A DNA stretch of 7,839 nt from Blastocatellia bacterium (GCA_003175865.1 PSRF01000359.1:1-7839); one strand, 5' to 3'; numbered from the stretch's first letter, positions 1 to 7,542 are shown. Numbers and translations are program-made. The notes: generated by a model from the letters alone, not told the origin.

Positions 1-20
1 GTTTCGTCAGATCAACCTAA

Positions 21-52
21 GAAAAGAGGGGGCGGCCACAGAGTGCCGCCCC
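21..52 (-). terminator. Distal copy of the same terminator hairpin
   Basis: This is the second copy, 56 bp further downstream on the minus strand. Stem arms are 52-45 and 36-29 with the same loop and the same T-rich tail (28-21). In series with the first copy it would form a double terminator. Confidence 0.5.
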
Positions 53-76
53 TATTGTTTCGTCAGATCAACCTAA

Positions 77-108
77 GAAAAGAGGGGGCGGCCACAGAGT
101 GCCGCCCC
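77..108 (-). terminator. Proximal terminator hairpin after the slipin gene
   Basis: Read on the minus strand, GGGGCGGC (108-101) pairs with GCCGCCCC (92-85) around an 8-nt loop, and is followed by the pyrimidine-rich run CTCTTTTC. It starts a few bases after the slipin stop codon, where a factor-independent terminator of this operon is expected. The T tract is interrupted by C, so efficiency is uncertain. GC-rich hairpins of this kind are also scattered as repeats in some genomes, so termination may be a borrowed role. Confidence 0.6.
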
Positions 109-113
109 TACTG

Positions 114-1049
114 TTATTCAGGCACCTCGTCACTTCCAGTCAAGGTCTGTTGCCTCAAAGCTGCTGCTCCCAACAATCCGCCCATGCCCATGGATTCAAC
201 TGCGCTGCTCGGGACAAGCATCAACGCACCCTTCTCCTTCAATCCTTCATACAACATGTTCATCGCGCGAAGATGCAACGCTGTTGGGTTGTCGCGATAC
301 GACTGAGCGGCCTTCTCGAAGGAATGTGCTATCTCAACTTCGGCTTGGCCCAAAATAATGCGAGCCTGTTTTTCGCGAGCGGCTTGAGCTTCACGTGACA
401 TTGCATCCTGCAATGCAGACGGAATGATTACGTCACGCATCTCTACTGACTGGACAGTCACGCCCCAGGGATTCGAGCGCTCATCGATCAATTTTTGGAG
501 TTCGTCTTCAATTCGTTCACGACCACGCAGAAGATCGGTCAACGAAGTCCTGCCAATGATGTCGCGCAAGGCCGTTTGCGCAGCCCAGCTAACAGCCTGA
601 GCGTAATTTTGAACCTCCAATGCGGCTTTCTCTGGATCATAGACCATCCAGAACAAGACTGCGTCCACATTCACAGGAACTGTATCGGACGTCAACGTTT
701 CTTCAGCAGCAAAACTGGTCGTGATTACGCGTTGATCGATCCAGGCTGAGACTGTATCGACAAAGGGAATGACCCAGAACAAGCCTGGACCACGTAACCC
801 CACGTACTTACCCAATCTCAAAACTACACCGCGTTCCCATTGACGTGCGACCTTCGGCGACTGCGCCAACAGCAACCCGAGCAACAGTCCAACGATAACT
901 CCTGCGGGACTGAAGGTAAGCGCCGTTGTCAGCGCACCGAGCGCGAGTGGAAGTAGAAAGGCCGCAGCTGAAACTACATTCGCGCGAGGCGTGTTTTTAG
1001 CGGGCAGGTTGTCTCGCGTTTGCATCATACTGGTAATACTGTTAGCCAT
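114..1049 (-). CDS. Slipin / stomatin-like SPFH (band 7) membrane protein
   Basis: This 311-residue protein has two hydrophobic segments at about 25-44 and 48-63, then an SPFH/band 7 domain at about 65-235. The stretch ERGVVLRLGKY (72-82) followed by RGPGLFWVIPFVD (86-98) is the slipin signature. After it come an Ala/Glu/Arg-rich helix (about 212-250, probable coiled coil) and a Gly/Ala-rich tail. Slipins oligomerise at the inner membrane and organise membrane microdomains or assist proteases and transporters; the client is unknown here. Many bacterial slipins pair with an NfeD protein, and none is visible. The start at 1049 is preferred because AAGGAG lies 10 nt upstream; the frame stays open to 1091 but that adds only an Arg-rich leader inside the regulator gene. 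It overlaps the end of the GntR gene by 8 nt, so translation is probably coupled. Confidence 0.9.
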   Translation of the reverse strand: MANSITSMMQTRDNLPAKNTPRANVVSAAAFLLPLALGALTTALTFSPAGVIVGLLLGLLLAQSPKVARQWERGVVLRLGKYVGLRGPGLFWVIPFVDTVSAWIDQRVITTSFAAEETLTSDTVPVNVDAVLFWMVYDPEKAALEVQNYAQAVSWAAQTALRDIIGRTSLTDLLRGRERIEDELQKLIDERSNPWGVTVQSVEMRDVIIPSALQDAMSREAQAAREKQARIILGQAEVEIAHSFEKAAQSYRDNPTALHLRAMNMLYEGLKEKGALMLVPSSAVESMGMGGLLGAAALRQQTLTGSDEVPE

Positions 1050-1440
1050 TTTTCTTCGTCTCCTTCTTGCGCCTCGTTTGCAGCTGATCAATCAGATCGT
1101 CCGCTGAAAAGCCCATAGCAGCGGCCTCTTCGATGAACCGGTCCACCAGTTCGCGCAGGCGCTTTTGGTGATCCCGGTTTCGAGTTGCTTCGAAATGGCG
1201 GGCGCACACAAACGTTCCCACACCTCTTCGCGTCTCGAGAATCCCACTCCGTTCCAGTTCGGCGTAAACCTTTGCGACAGTATTGGCATTAACGCGCAGG
1301 TCTACAGCCAGTTGCCTGACGGTCGGCAGTTGCTCTCCGACTCTGAGCCTCCCGGTCGCTATCGCAAACTGAATCGCTCGCGTCAGTTGTGCGTAGAGCG
1401 GCATGGGATGCGAAGGGCTTAATGAGAAGATTTGGCTCAT
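1042..1440 (-). CDS. GntR-family transcriptional regulator, YtrA subfamily
   Basis: This 132-residue protein has an N-terminal winged helix-turn-helix (about 13-80): PLYAQLTRAI, GEQLPTVRQLA, then VNANTVAKVYAELE and RRGVGTFV, the usual GntR recognition-helix and wing pattern. Only about 50 residues follow, ending in a basic Arg/Lys-rich tail. There is no FadR- or HutC-type effector domain, which is typical of the short YtrA subfamily. These proteins usually repress their own operon, often one encoding membrane proteins or ABC transporters. Here the partner is the overlapping slipin gene. ATG 1440 is chosen because it sits just before the conserved N-terminus; an upstream TTG at 1500 would translate the operator palindrome. 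I see no Shine-Dalgarno sequence before 1440. A perfect inverted repeat 4 nt upstream is the likely self-control site. The inducing signal cannot be inferred. Confidence 0.9.
   Translation of the reverse strand: MSQIFSLSPSHPMPLYAQLTRAIQFAIATGRLRVGEQLPTVRQLAVDLRVNANTVAKVYAELERSGILETRRGVGTFVCARHFEATRNRDHQKRLRELVDRFIEEAAAMGFSADDLIDQLQTRRKKETKKNG
1060..1065 (-). promoter_or_regulatory. Ribosome binding site fixing the slipin start
   Basis: AAGGAG on the minus strand lies 10 nt before ATG 1049 and inside the 3' end of the GntR gene. It supports the start at 1049 over the in-frame ATG at 1091. Confidence 0.7.
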
Positions 1441-1444
1441 TTCT

Positions 1445-1470
1445 ACTTGTACTACGATAATAGTACAAGT
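1445..1470. promoter_or_regulatory. Perfect inverted repeat, probable GntR operator over its promoter
   Basis: ACTTGTACTA (1445-1454) and TAGTACAAGT (1461-1470) are exact reverse complements separated by 6 nt. The site ends 4 nt before ATG 1440 of the regulator. On the minus strand it contains TATTAT (1462-1457) and TACTAT (1465-1460), either a plausible -10 element; no good -35 is seen. With TATTAT as -10 the transcript would start about 9-10 nt before the ATG, leaving no room for a normal ribosome site. A bound dimer would cover the -10 and start point, so autorepression is the simplest reading. The palindrome is seen directly; the role is inferred. Confidence 0.75.
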
Positions 1471-1490
1471 TAGGTTCCGAGAAAAGTGGG

Positions 1491-1800
1491 GAGTAGGCAA
1501 TTGGCATTAGGCAGTCGGCAGTAGGAGTCGGCAGTAGGCAGAAAGCGGTTGGCAGTGGCAGTCGGCGGCTTGGCCGCGTTCCTTGCGGAAAGCCTCAGGC
1601 TTCCGATCTGCCACCCAAAATACGAAGGGCTATGCCCGCGCAGAGAGGCATAGCCTTTGTTCTGTTCTCAACCAACGGAAAGCCAGAGGCTTTCCGCAAG
1701 GAACGCGGCCAAGCCGCCGACTGCTACCCGCCAACCGCTTTCTGCTTTCTGCCGACTACTTTCTGCTTACTGCCGCCAGACTACTGGCGACTGCCGACTC
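1491..1800. repeat. Nested inverted-repeat element flanked by heptamer repeats
   Basis: This fills most of the 464-nt gap between the regulator and atpD. A perfect 39-nt inverted repeat pairs 1558-1596 with 1686-1724, and a further 13-nt match pairs 1541-1553 with 1730-1742. Inside is AAGGGCTATGCC (1625-1636) against GGCATAGCCTTT (1647-1658), with one G-T wobble. Each long arm also folds on itself: GCGGC-TTG-GCCGC, and on the right CGGAAAGCC-AGA-GGCTTTCCG. Outside lie 7-nt-periodic repeats of the type CAGTNGG (1491-1565) and their complement (1717-1800), with occasional 6- or 8-nt slips. No transposase or convincing target duplication is visible. Reading frames here are by-products of the repeat. 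It may be a REP-like or MITE-like non-autonomous repeat. Confidence 0.9.
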
Positions 1801-1814
1801 TTCTACGCGTCGTT

Positions 1815-1843
1815 TTGGTGAGTGTTTGCGAATGTGCTATCTT
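1815..1843 (+). promoter_or_regulatory. Candidate atpD promoter with extended -10
   Basis: TTGGTG (1815-1820) and TATCTT (1838-1843) are 17 nt apart, and TG at 1835-1836 makes an extended -10. The predicted start near 1850 gives a leader of about 55 nt that includes the atpD ribosome site. It lies just right of the repeat element, so atpD has its own promoter. Prediction by eye only. Confidence 0.5.
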
Positions 1844-1856
1844 ATTTGGCCTTTAA

Positions 1857-3425
<1,569 letters not shown>

Positions 3426-3460
3426 AAGAACTGACGCGGAGACACGGCGACTCGCAAATC

Positions 3461-3871
3461 ATGGCAGATAAAATTCAACTCGAAGTAGTTACTCCTGAGC
3501 GACGGGTGCTTTCCGAAACTGTCGACATGGTCACTGTTCCTGGACTTGGTGGTGAACTCGGAATACTTCCAGGACACACTCCTCTGATTTCCCAATTACA
3601 AACTGGTGTATCGACCTACGTTGACGGCGGGAAGAGTTTTTCCGTGCTGGTTTCGGGTGGATTCGTTGAAGTTCACGACGATCACGTCTCCGTATTGGCC
3701 GAAGTCGCTGAGCGACCGGAGGAGATCGACGTCGCTCGCGCAAGGCAGTCGCGCGAGAAACTGGAGAAACAATTGGGCTCGTGGAGTGGTAGTGAGGAAG
3801 ATCTGGAGCAAGCCCGTACAGAGTTCGAGCGATCAGTAGTCCGTCTACAACTTGCGACGGCACGCGGTTAG
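3461..3871 (+). CDS. atpC: F-type ATP synthase subunit epsilon
   Basis: This 136-residue subunit sits on the central stalk, couples rotation to catalysis and can inhibit ATP hydrolysis. The N-terminal beta-sandwich (about 1-85) shows the family pattern QLEVVTPERRVL and VPGLGGELGILPGHTPLI (27-44). The C-terminal part (about 90-136, Glu/Arg-rich) is the usual two-helix hairpin. Both domains are intact. It lies 35 nt after atpD and has no close ribosome site; GCGGAGAC is about 18 nt from the ATG. It probably depends on atpD transcription and perhaps translational coupling. A hairpin overlapping its stop codon probably ends the transcript. Confidence 0.96.
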   Translation: MADKIQLEVVTPERRVLSETVDMVTVPGLGGELGILPGHTPLISQLQTGVSTYVDGGKSFSVLVSGGFVEVHDDHVSVLAEVAERPEEIDVARARQSREKLEKQLGSWSGSEEDLEQARTEFERSVVRLQLATARG

Positions 3872-3898
3872 AGGAACCGCACACTGCGCAAGATTTTT
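3851..3898 (+). terminator. Probable terminator overlapping the atpC stop codon
   Basis: CTTGCG (3851-3856) pairs with CGCAAG (3887-3892). Inside, GCGGTT (3864-3869) pairs with AACCGC (3875-3880) around a 5-nt loop, and the outer stem is followed by ATTTTT (3893-3898). The stop codon TAG (3869-3871) lies in the inner hairpin. The two stems are separated by 6-7-nt internal loops, so stability is moderate. On the minus strand no T run follows, so it should not serve pdxJ. Confidence 0.5.
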
Positions 3899-4673
3899 AA
3901 CTTACCCACCGCGATGTTTGCACGCCAGCCGCGCGAATCGCCTCTCTCATTTCTCTTACAGCAGCTTCCAGTCCAACAAAGAGTGCGCGGGCAACTATGT
4001 TATGTCCAATGTTGAATTCGGTAATCTCCGATATTGCAGCAACCGCACCCACGTTTCGATAAGTTAACCCATGACCTGCCGCCACGTGCAATCCGTACTG
4101 ACGTGCCAGTGTGGCCCCTTCTCGCAACCTGCGCAGTTCCTGAGCTGCGCGCGCGGCGCCTTCGCCGTGAATGGCACGTGCGCCTAGCGTTGCATCTGCA
4201 TAAGCGGCAGTACACAACTCAACTTGCTGGGCCCCAAGATCATGCGCGGCAGTGATCTGATCCGGATCCGGATCGATAAAGACACTCGTTATGATTTTGC
4301 CCTGTCGTAATTTAGCGACGGCTGCGCGAACGATTGCGATATTCGCTTGAACATCGAGTCCACCTTCTGTTGTGATTTCGTCCGCGCGTTCAGCAACCAG
4401 CGTTACAGCGTCAGGTTTATTATCGAGCGCTATCTTCAACATCTCCTCAGTCGCAGCCATCTCCATGTTCAGATACGTTGTGACGCTATCACGCAAGAGG
4501 CGAATGTCGTTGTCTTGGATATGACGTCGATCTCCACGAAGGTGAACAGTAATTCCATCAGCGCCTGCCTGTTCGCACGCCATGGCTGCGGCTATGACGC
4601 TGGGTTCAGGGGCTCGCCGCGCCTGACGAACGGTAGCGACGTGATCGATGTTTACGTTGAGTCGAGCAGTCAT
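3897..4673 (-). CDS. pdxJ: Pyridoxine 5'-phosphate synthase
   Basis: PdxJ condenses 3-amino-2-oxopropyl phosphate with 1-deoxyxylulose 5-phosphate to give pyridoxine 5'-phosphate, the ring-closing step of the DXP-dependent vitamin B6 pathway, in the cytoplasm. The 258 residues cover the whole TIM barrel. Conserved stretches are LNVNIDHVATVRQAR (5-19), GITVHLRGDRRHIQD (40-54), NMEMA (69-73), TTEGGLDV, FIDPDPDQI, AGHGLTYRNV and EFNIGH. His44, Glu71 and His201 match the catalytic residues of the E. coli enzyme. Two usual motifs differ: LVPE reads LVAE (92-95) and E(I/L)HTG reads ELCTA (152-156). ATG 4673 begins exactly at the conserved N-terminus, but no good ribosome site precedes it. It converges on atpC with a 25-nt gap and follows the glycosyltransferase gene on the same strand after 126 nt of repeats. 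Confidence 0.96.
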   Translation of the reverse strand: MTARLNVNIDHVATVRQARRAPEPSVIAAAMACEQAGADGITVHLRGDRRHIQDNDIRLLRDSVTTYLNMEMAATEEMLKIALDNKPDAVTLVAERADEITTEGGLDVQANIAIVRAAVAKLRQGKIITSVFIDPDPDQITAAHDLGAQQVELCTAAYADATLGARAIHGEGAARAAQELRRLREGATLARQYGLHVAAGHGLTYRNVGAVAAISEITEFNIGHNIVARALFVGLEAAVREMREAIRAAGVQTSRWVS

Positions 4674-4681
4674 TTTGGTCT

Positions 4682-4800
4682 GCGCTTTGTGCTTTGTTGT
4701 GGTTCCTACACCTTGATTTTAAACTTCGTTATCTGAATTCGAAAATCTATAAACGCACAAAGTCCAATGCACAAAACACAAAATACAAAGCATAAAGTGC
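4682..4800. repeat. Inverted repeat built of CACAAAG-type heptamers
   Basis: GCGCTTTGTGCTTTGT (4682-4697) and ACAAAGCATAAAGTGC (4785-4800) are reverse complements at 14 of 16 positions. The right side is 7-nt periodic from 4755 to 4796: GCACAAA, GTCCAAT, GCACAAA, ACACAAA, ATACAAA, GCATAAA. The left side has CTTTGTG and CTTTGTT. The core also pairs GATTTT (4715-4720) with AAAATC (4742-4747). The last base overlaps the stop codon of the glycosyltransferase. The layout resembles the element at 1491-1800 although the heptamer differs. It fills nearly all of the spacer upstream of pdxJ. Confidence 0.75.
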
Positions 4801-5570
4801 TATTGCGTAGGCAAGTCTTTCACCGCTCTGATTGCCTTCTCGTAGATGCCGCGTCTATTCTGCTGTCGTATGGACCAAACCTCATTTAGCATCTTGAAGC
4901 TGTCACTCATGACGTTGACTTTGCTTCCGTCGTTATGGTCCCAGCGCACGGCTATCTCACTCAATCGAAGGCCGGCTTTGTAAGCGAGATAAAGCAGCTC
5001 GACATCGAAACCAAATCGATCAACATTCGCCGATTCAACCAACGGTCTGCACACGCTCATACGAAATGCCTTGAATCCACATTGGGTGTCCCAGAAAGGA
5101 AGTCCGGTTGCAAGACGGACAGCCAGGTTGAAGATTCGTCCTCCTTGCTCACGGCGCCAGGGCTGATGCACTCCAATCAGATCTCGGTCTAAAGCCCGTG
5201 AGCCCAAGGTCACATCAAACTTGCCTTGTATGATCGGATCAACCAATTTCGGCGTTTCGGTGATTGGAGTTGATAAGTCGGCGTCGGAAAAGAGCACTAC
5301 GTCATTGCGCGCAGCTAACAGACCTAATCTGACGGCCCGGCCCTTTCCGAGATTCGACTTGTAACTTATTACCGAGGTTCGCAACGGTCCACTGTTGTCG
5401 AACGCGCTGCGTGCGACGGCAGCAGTTTCGTCCGACGAACCATCATCAACCACGATTAATTCAGACTCAGGCCAATTCTGACGCAGATATTCGACGGTTG
5501 TATGAAGCGTTTTTCCTAGGCGAGCTGTTTCATTGTAGGCTGGGATAACTACTGAGAGGGATGTGATCAT
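4800..5570 (-). CDS. GT2 glycosyltransferase, dolichyl-phosphate glucosyltransferase (ALG5/DPG synthase)-like
   Basis: This 256-residue protein is a single GT-A domain. Motifs in order are SVVIPAYNE (6-14), IVVDDGSSDET (39-49, with the Asp pair 42-43 for the nucleotide), NLGKGRAV, FSDADLSTP (94-102, with the DAD metal site 96-98), GSR, GLPFWDTQCGFKAF (156-169) and RFGFDVELLYLA (185-196). This pattern belongs to enzymes that move a sugar from a nucleotide donor to a polyprenyl phosphate. In bacteria the acceptor is probably undecaprenyl phosphate; donor sugar and final glycan are unknown. It lacks the N-terminal anchor of eukaryotic ALG5 and any C-terminal membrane helices, so it is probably peripheral on the cytoplasmic face. 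ATG 5570 starts right before the conserved strand; no clear ribosome site is seen. It is divergent from the S41 protease gene and may be cotranscribed with pdxJ. Confidence 0.9.
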   Translation of the reverse strand: MITSLSVVIPAYNETARLGKTLHTTVEYLRQNWPESELIVVDDGSSDETAAVARSAFDNSGPLRTSVISYKSNLGKGRAVRLGLLAARNDVVLFSDADLSTPITETPKLVDPIIQGKFDVTLGSRALDRDLIGVHQPWRREQGGRIFNLAVRLATGLPFWDTQCGFKAFRMSVCRPLVESANVDRFGFDVELLYLAYKAGLRLSEIAVRWDHNDGSKVNVMSDSFKMLNEVWSIRQQNRRGIYEKAIRAVKDLPTQ

Positions 5571-5587
5571 AGATGTTTTCTTGTAGG

Positions 5588-5596
5588 ACTATAACA
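5588..5596 (-). promoter_or_regulatory. Candidate extended -10 promoter of the glycosyltransferase
   Basis: On the minus strand TG-T-TATAGT is an extended -10 (TG at 5596-5595, hexamer 5593-5588), 17 nt before ATG 5570. The transcript would start about 10 nt before the ATG, which agrees with the lack of a ribosome site. No clear -35 is seen. Confidence 0.4.
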
Positions 5597-5640
5597 CATA
5601 ACAAAACGCTCTCGACGTTTCGGAGGACGCTCGTGGCCTG

Positions 5641-5649
5641 TGTTATATT
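5641..5649 (+). promoter_or_regulatory. Candidate extended -10 promoter of the S41 protease, possibly leaderless
   Basis: TG-T-TATATT (5641-5649) is an extended -10. The hexamer ends 7 nt before ATG 5657, so transcription would begin at or beside the A of the start codon and give a leaderless mRNA. No Shine-Dalgarno sequence precedes this ATG, which fits. No good -35 is seen. Confidence 0.45.
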
Positions 5650-5656
5650 TCAAGCT

Positions 5657-7405
5657 ATGGAAGTTGCGCGTCACCTAGAAGAGCCGACAGCAGATTATTC
5701 CTCCCCGGCATTCAGTAAGAGGTTTTTGCTGACCGCGACCGGGATCATCCTGATCGCGGCGGTATTTGGCGGCACAGTTGGAAGCACGCGGAGATTTACC
5801 CGGACAAGCACCTCCGTCAAAGCCTATCGTGCTCCTGAAGAGATAGAGAGAGACTACAACGAAGCGATCGCAACGATTACGTCAAACTACTCCGGCGAAA
5901 TCGATCATGAAAAGGCAACTCAGGCCGCGATACAAGGGATGCTTTCGACACTCGATCCGCACTCGATGTATTTCCCGTACAACGAATTTAGGAAATTAAA
6001 AGAGGACCAGGACTCCCGTTTTTACGGAATCGGCGTAACCATCGTCCAGCACCGCGATGGTGTTTACGTTCAGTCTGCCGTCGAAGGTACGCCAGCCGCA
6101 CGCCTCGGTCTCAGGTATGGTGATCGAATTTTAGAAGTAGACGGCAAGGATGCGCGTGATTGGACGAGTGAACAGGTGTCAAAAAATGTGCGCGGTGCCC
6201 GTGGCGAACCCGTGACGCTCAAGGTGGAACGAGTCGGTTCGGAGGCTCCCCTTTATTTCACAATCGTGCGAGATTCCGTGCCGTTGCCGACGGTCCGTAA
6301 CTCCTACATGATCCGGCCTGGCACTGGCTACATAGGTTTGACTGGGGGTTTTCAGCGGTCAAGTGACGACGAGTTGCGCGAGGCAATGAAGAAACTTGAT
6401 GAGCAGGGAATGCGGCAGCTCATTCTGGATCTACGCGGCAACCCGGGAGGTCTGCTGGATCAGGCGATTGAAGTGGCCGGCGAGTTTCTACCGCGCGGGC
6501 AGGTTGTTGTTTCAGTCAAAGGTCGAACTGAATACAGTGAACCGATTGTTTACAAGTCGAGTGGTTCTGATCCGGCAACTGTGCCACTGGTTATTCTGAT
6601 CAATCGGAACACCGCATCGGCATCAGAAATCGTAGCAGGTGCAATTCAGGATCATGGTCGTGGATTGATTGTAGGTGAAACGAGTTTTGGGAAGGGGCTT
6701 GTACAGCGAATCTTTCCATTGCCGTACAACACAGGTTTGACTCTGACAACCGCGCGTTACTATACACCCTACGGTCGATCACTCCAGCGCGATTACTCGA
6801 GCGGCTCTCTTTACGACTACTACACTCGACACGACGCTGAGGTCGACAAGCCTGCGCAGAACTCCAGGAACCTCGATTCACCACTTGCGCTAGCATCCCC
6901 AACTCCACATCCGCAAACTGGACCAGCCGTTAAAACAGCAGCCGGTCGAGTTTTCTATGGGGGCGGTGGTATAACACCTGACATCGAGGTGAAAGAACCA
7001 TTGAACAGCCCGGAGCGATTGCGGATAGCCGAAGCGGCATTCCATTTCACGCGACAACTCGCTGCAGGGTTATTGCCCGGCCTTGAAAACTACAAAGTAG
7101 ATAAAGTGCAGTACGGCAAAAATCCGAAGCAAACGGATTTTGCTATCAACGATCGTGTCCTCGATGCGTTTAAGAACTTCGTCAAGAGTCAAAGTGAACT
7201 TCAGGTGACTCCGTCGCAGGTTGATGCCGACCTCGAATTCGCAAAACTTCGTCTACGGCAAGAAATAATTACTGCGGCATTTTCAAACGACGCCGGAGCT
7301 CGCGTGTTGCTTGATGGTGATACTCAAGTTCTTCGAGCGCTCGAAGCCTTACCTGATGCGAAGCGTCTTGCAGAAAGTGTAAAAAGCGGTACGACTTTGG
7401 GGTAA
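5657..7405 (+). CDS. PDZ-containing S41 C-terminal processing protease (CtpA/Prc family)
   Basis: This 582-residue serine protease is anchored by one N-terminal membrane helix (about 22-40, basic residues KR before it), with the rest predicted in the periplasm. A helical region (about 58-115, with TLDPHSMYF typical of the family) leads to a PDZ domain (about 118-205) that recognises substrate C-termini. The peptidase core follows (about 215-375). Nucleophile Ser321 (NTASASEI), Lys346 (TSFGKG) and Gln350 keep the spacing of the CtpB Ser/Lys/Gln triad, so it should be active. A segment rich in Ser, Pro and charged residues (about 378-430) separates the core from the last strand GGGGITPDIEV (435-445), and a helical tail runs to 582. 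The frame is open back to ATG 5573, but that adds a non-conserved leader in the promoter region, so 5657 is preferred. Substrates are unknown; processing or clearance of envelope proteins is likely. Confidence 0.93.
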   Translation: MEVARHLEEPTADYSSPAFSKRFLLTATGIILIAAVFGGTVGSTRRFTRTSTSVKAYRAPEEIERDYNEAIATITSNYSGEIDHEKATQAAIQGMLSTLDPHSMYFPYNEFRKLKEDQDSRFYGIGVTIVQHRDGVYVQSAVEGTPAARLGLRYGDRILEVDGKDARDWTSEQVSKNVRGARGEPVTLKVERVGSEAPLYFTIVRDSVPLPTVRNSYMIRPGTGYIGLTGGFQRSSDDELREAMKKLDEQGMRQLILDLRGNPGGLLDQAIEVAGEFLPRGQVVVSVKGRTEYSEPIVYKSSGSDPATVPLVILINRNTASASEIVAGAIQDHGRGLIVGETSFGKGLVQRIFPLPYNTGLTLTTARYYTPYGRSLQRDYSSGSLYDYYTRHDAEVDKPAQNSRNLDSPLALASPTPHPQTGPAVKTAAGRVFYGGGGITPDIEVKEPLNSPERLRIAEAAFHFTRQLAAGLLPGLENYKVDKVQYGKNPKQTDFAINDRVLDAFKNFVKSQSELQVTPSQVDADLEFAKLRLRQEIITAAFSNDAGARVLLDGDTQVLRALEALPDAKRLAESVKSGTTLG

Positions 7406-7542
7406 TAGCATTTATCGAAATGAACTCGACACGGTTATTACCACCAGGCCCGCCCCACCTGTGAACTTCAAGGAGCGGCTTGAATCAAGGCGCAAACGAT
7501 ACGGCCAATGGTTAGCTCGCCTCTAAAATAATGTTCGGTCTA

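Larger units (their letters stand above)
1..112. repeat. Two tandem 56-bp repeat units
   Basis: Positions 1-56 and 57-112 are the same 56-bp unit, differing only at the next-to-last base (CCTATT versus CCTACT). Each unit begins GTTTCGTCAGATCAACC and carries a GC-rich inverted repeat in its second half. The first unit begins exactly at the window edge, so the array may continue to the left. The units lie 1 nt beyond the stop codon of the leftward slipin gene. Reading frames through the units are artefacts of the repetition. Confidence 0.95.

Noticed and set aside
1..112. CRISPR array
   Set aside because: The two units are contiguous identical 56-bp copies with no variable spacers, and no cas genes are near.
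43..398. Plus-strand open frames over the 56-bp repeats and the slipin 3' end
   Set aside because: They arise from repeat units and antisense of a clear SPFH gene; the repeated unit gives duplicated peptide text.
1041..1091. Longer slipin start at ATG 1091
   Set aside because: It would add 14 Arg-rich residues inside the regulator gene, while AAGGAG is well placed for ATG 1049.
5573..5656. Longer S41 protease start at ATG 5573
   Set aside because: It lies 2 nt from the divergent glycosyltransferase start, has no ribosome site, and would place both predicted -10 elements in coding sequence.
7461..7526. GTG-started frame of 21 codons reading like a basic helical peptide (NFKERLESRRKRYGQWL)
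   Set aside because: No ribosome site, very short and not tied to any known small protein. It could be a gene remnant, but the support is too thin to annotate.
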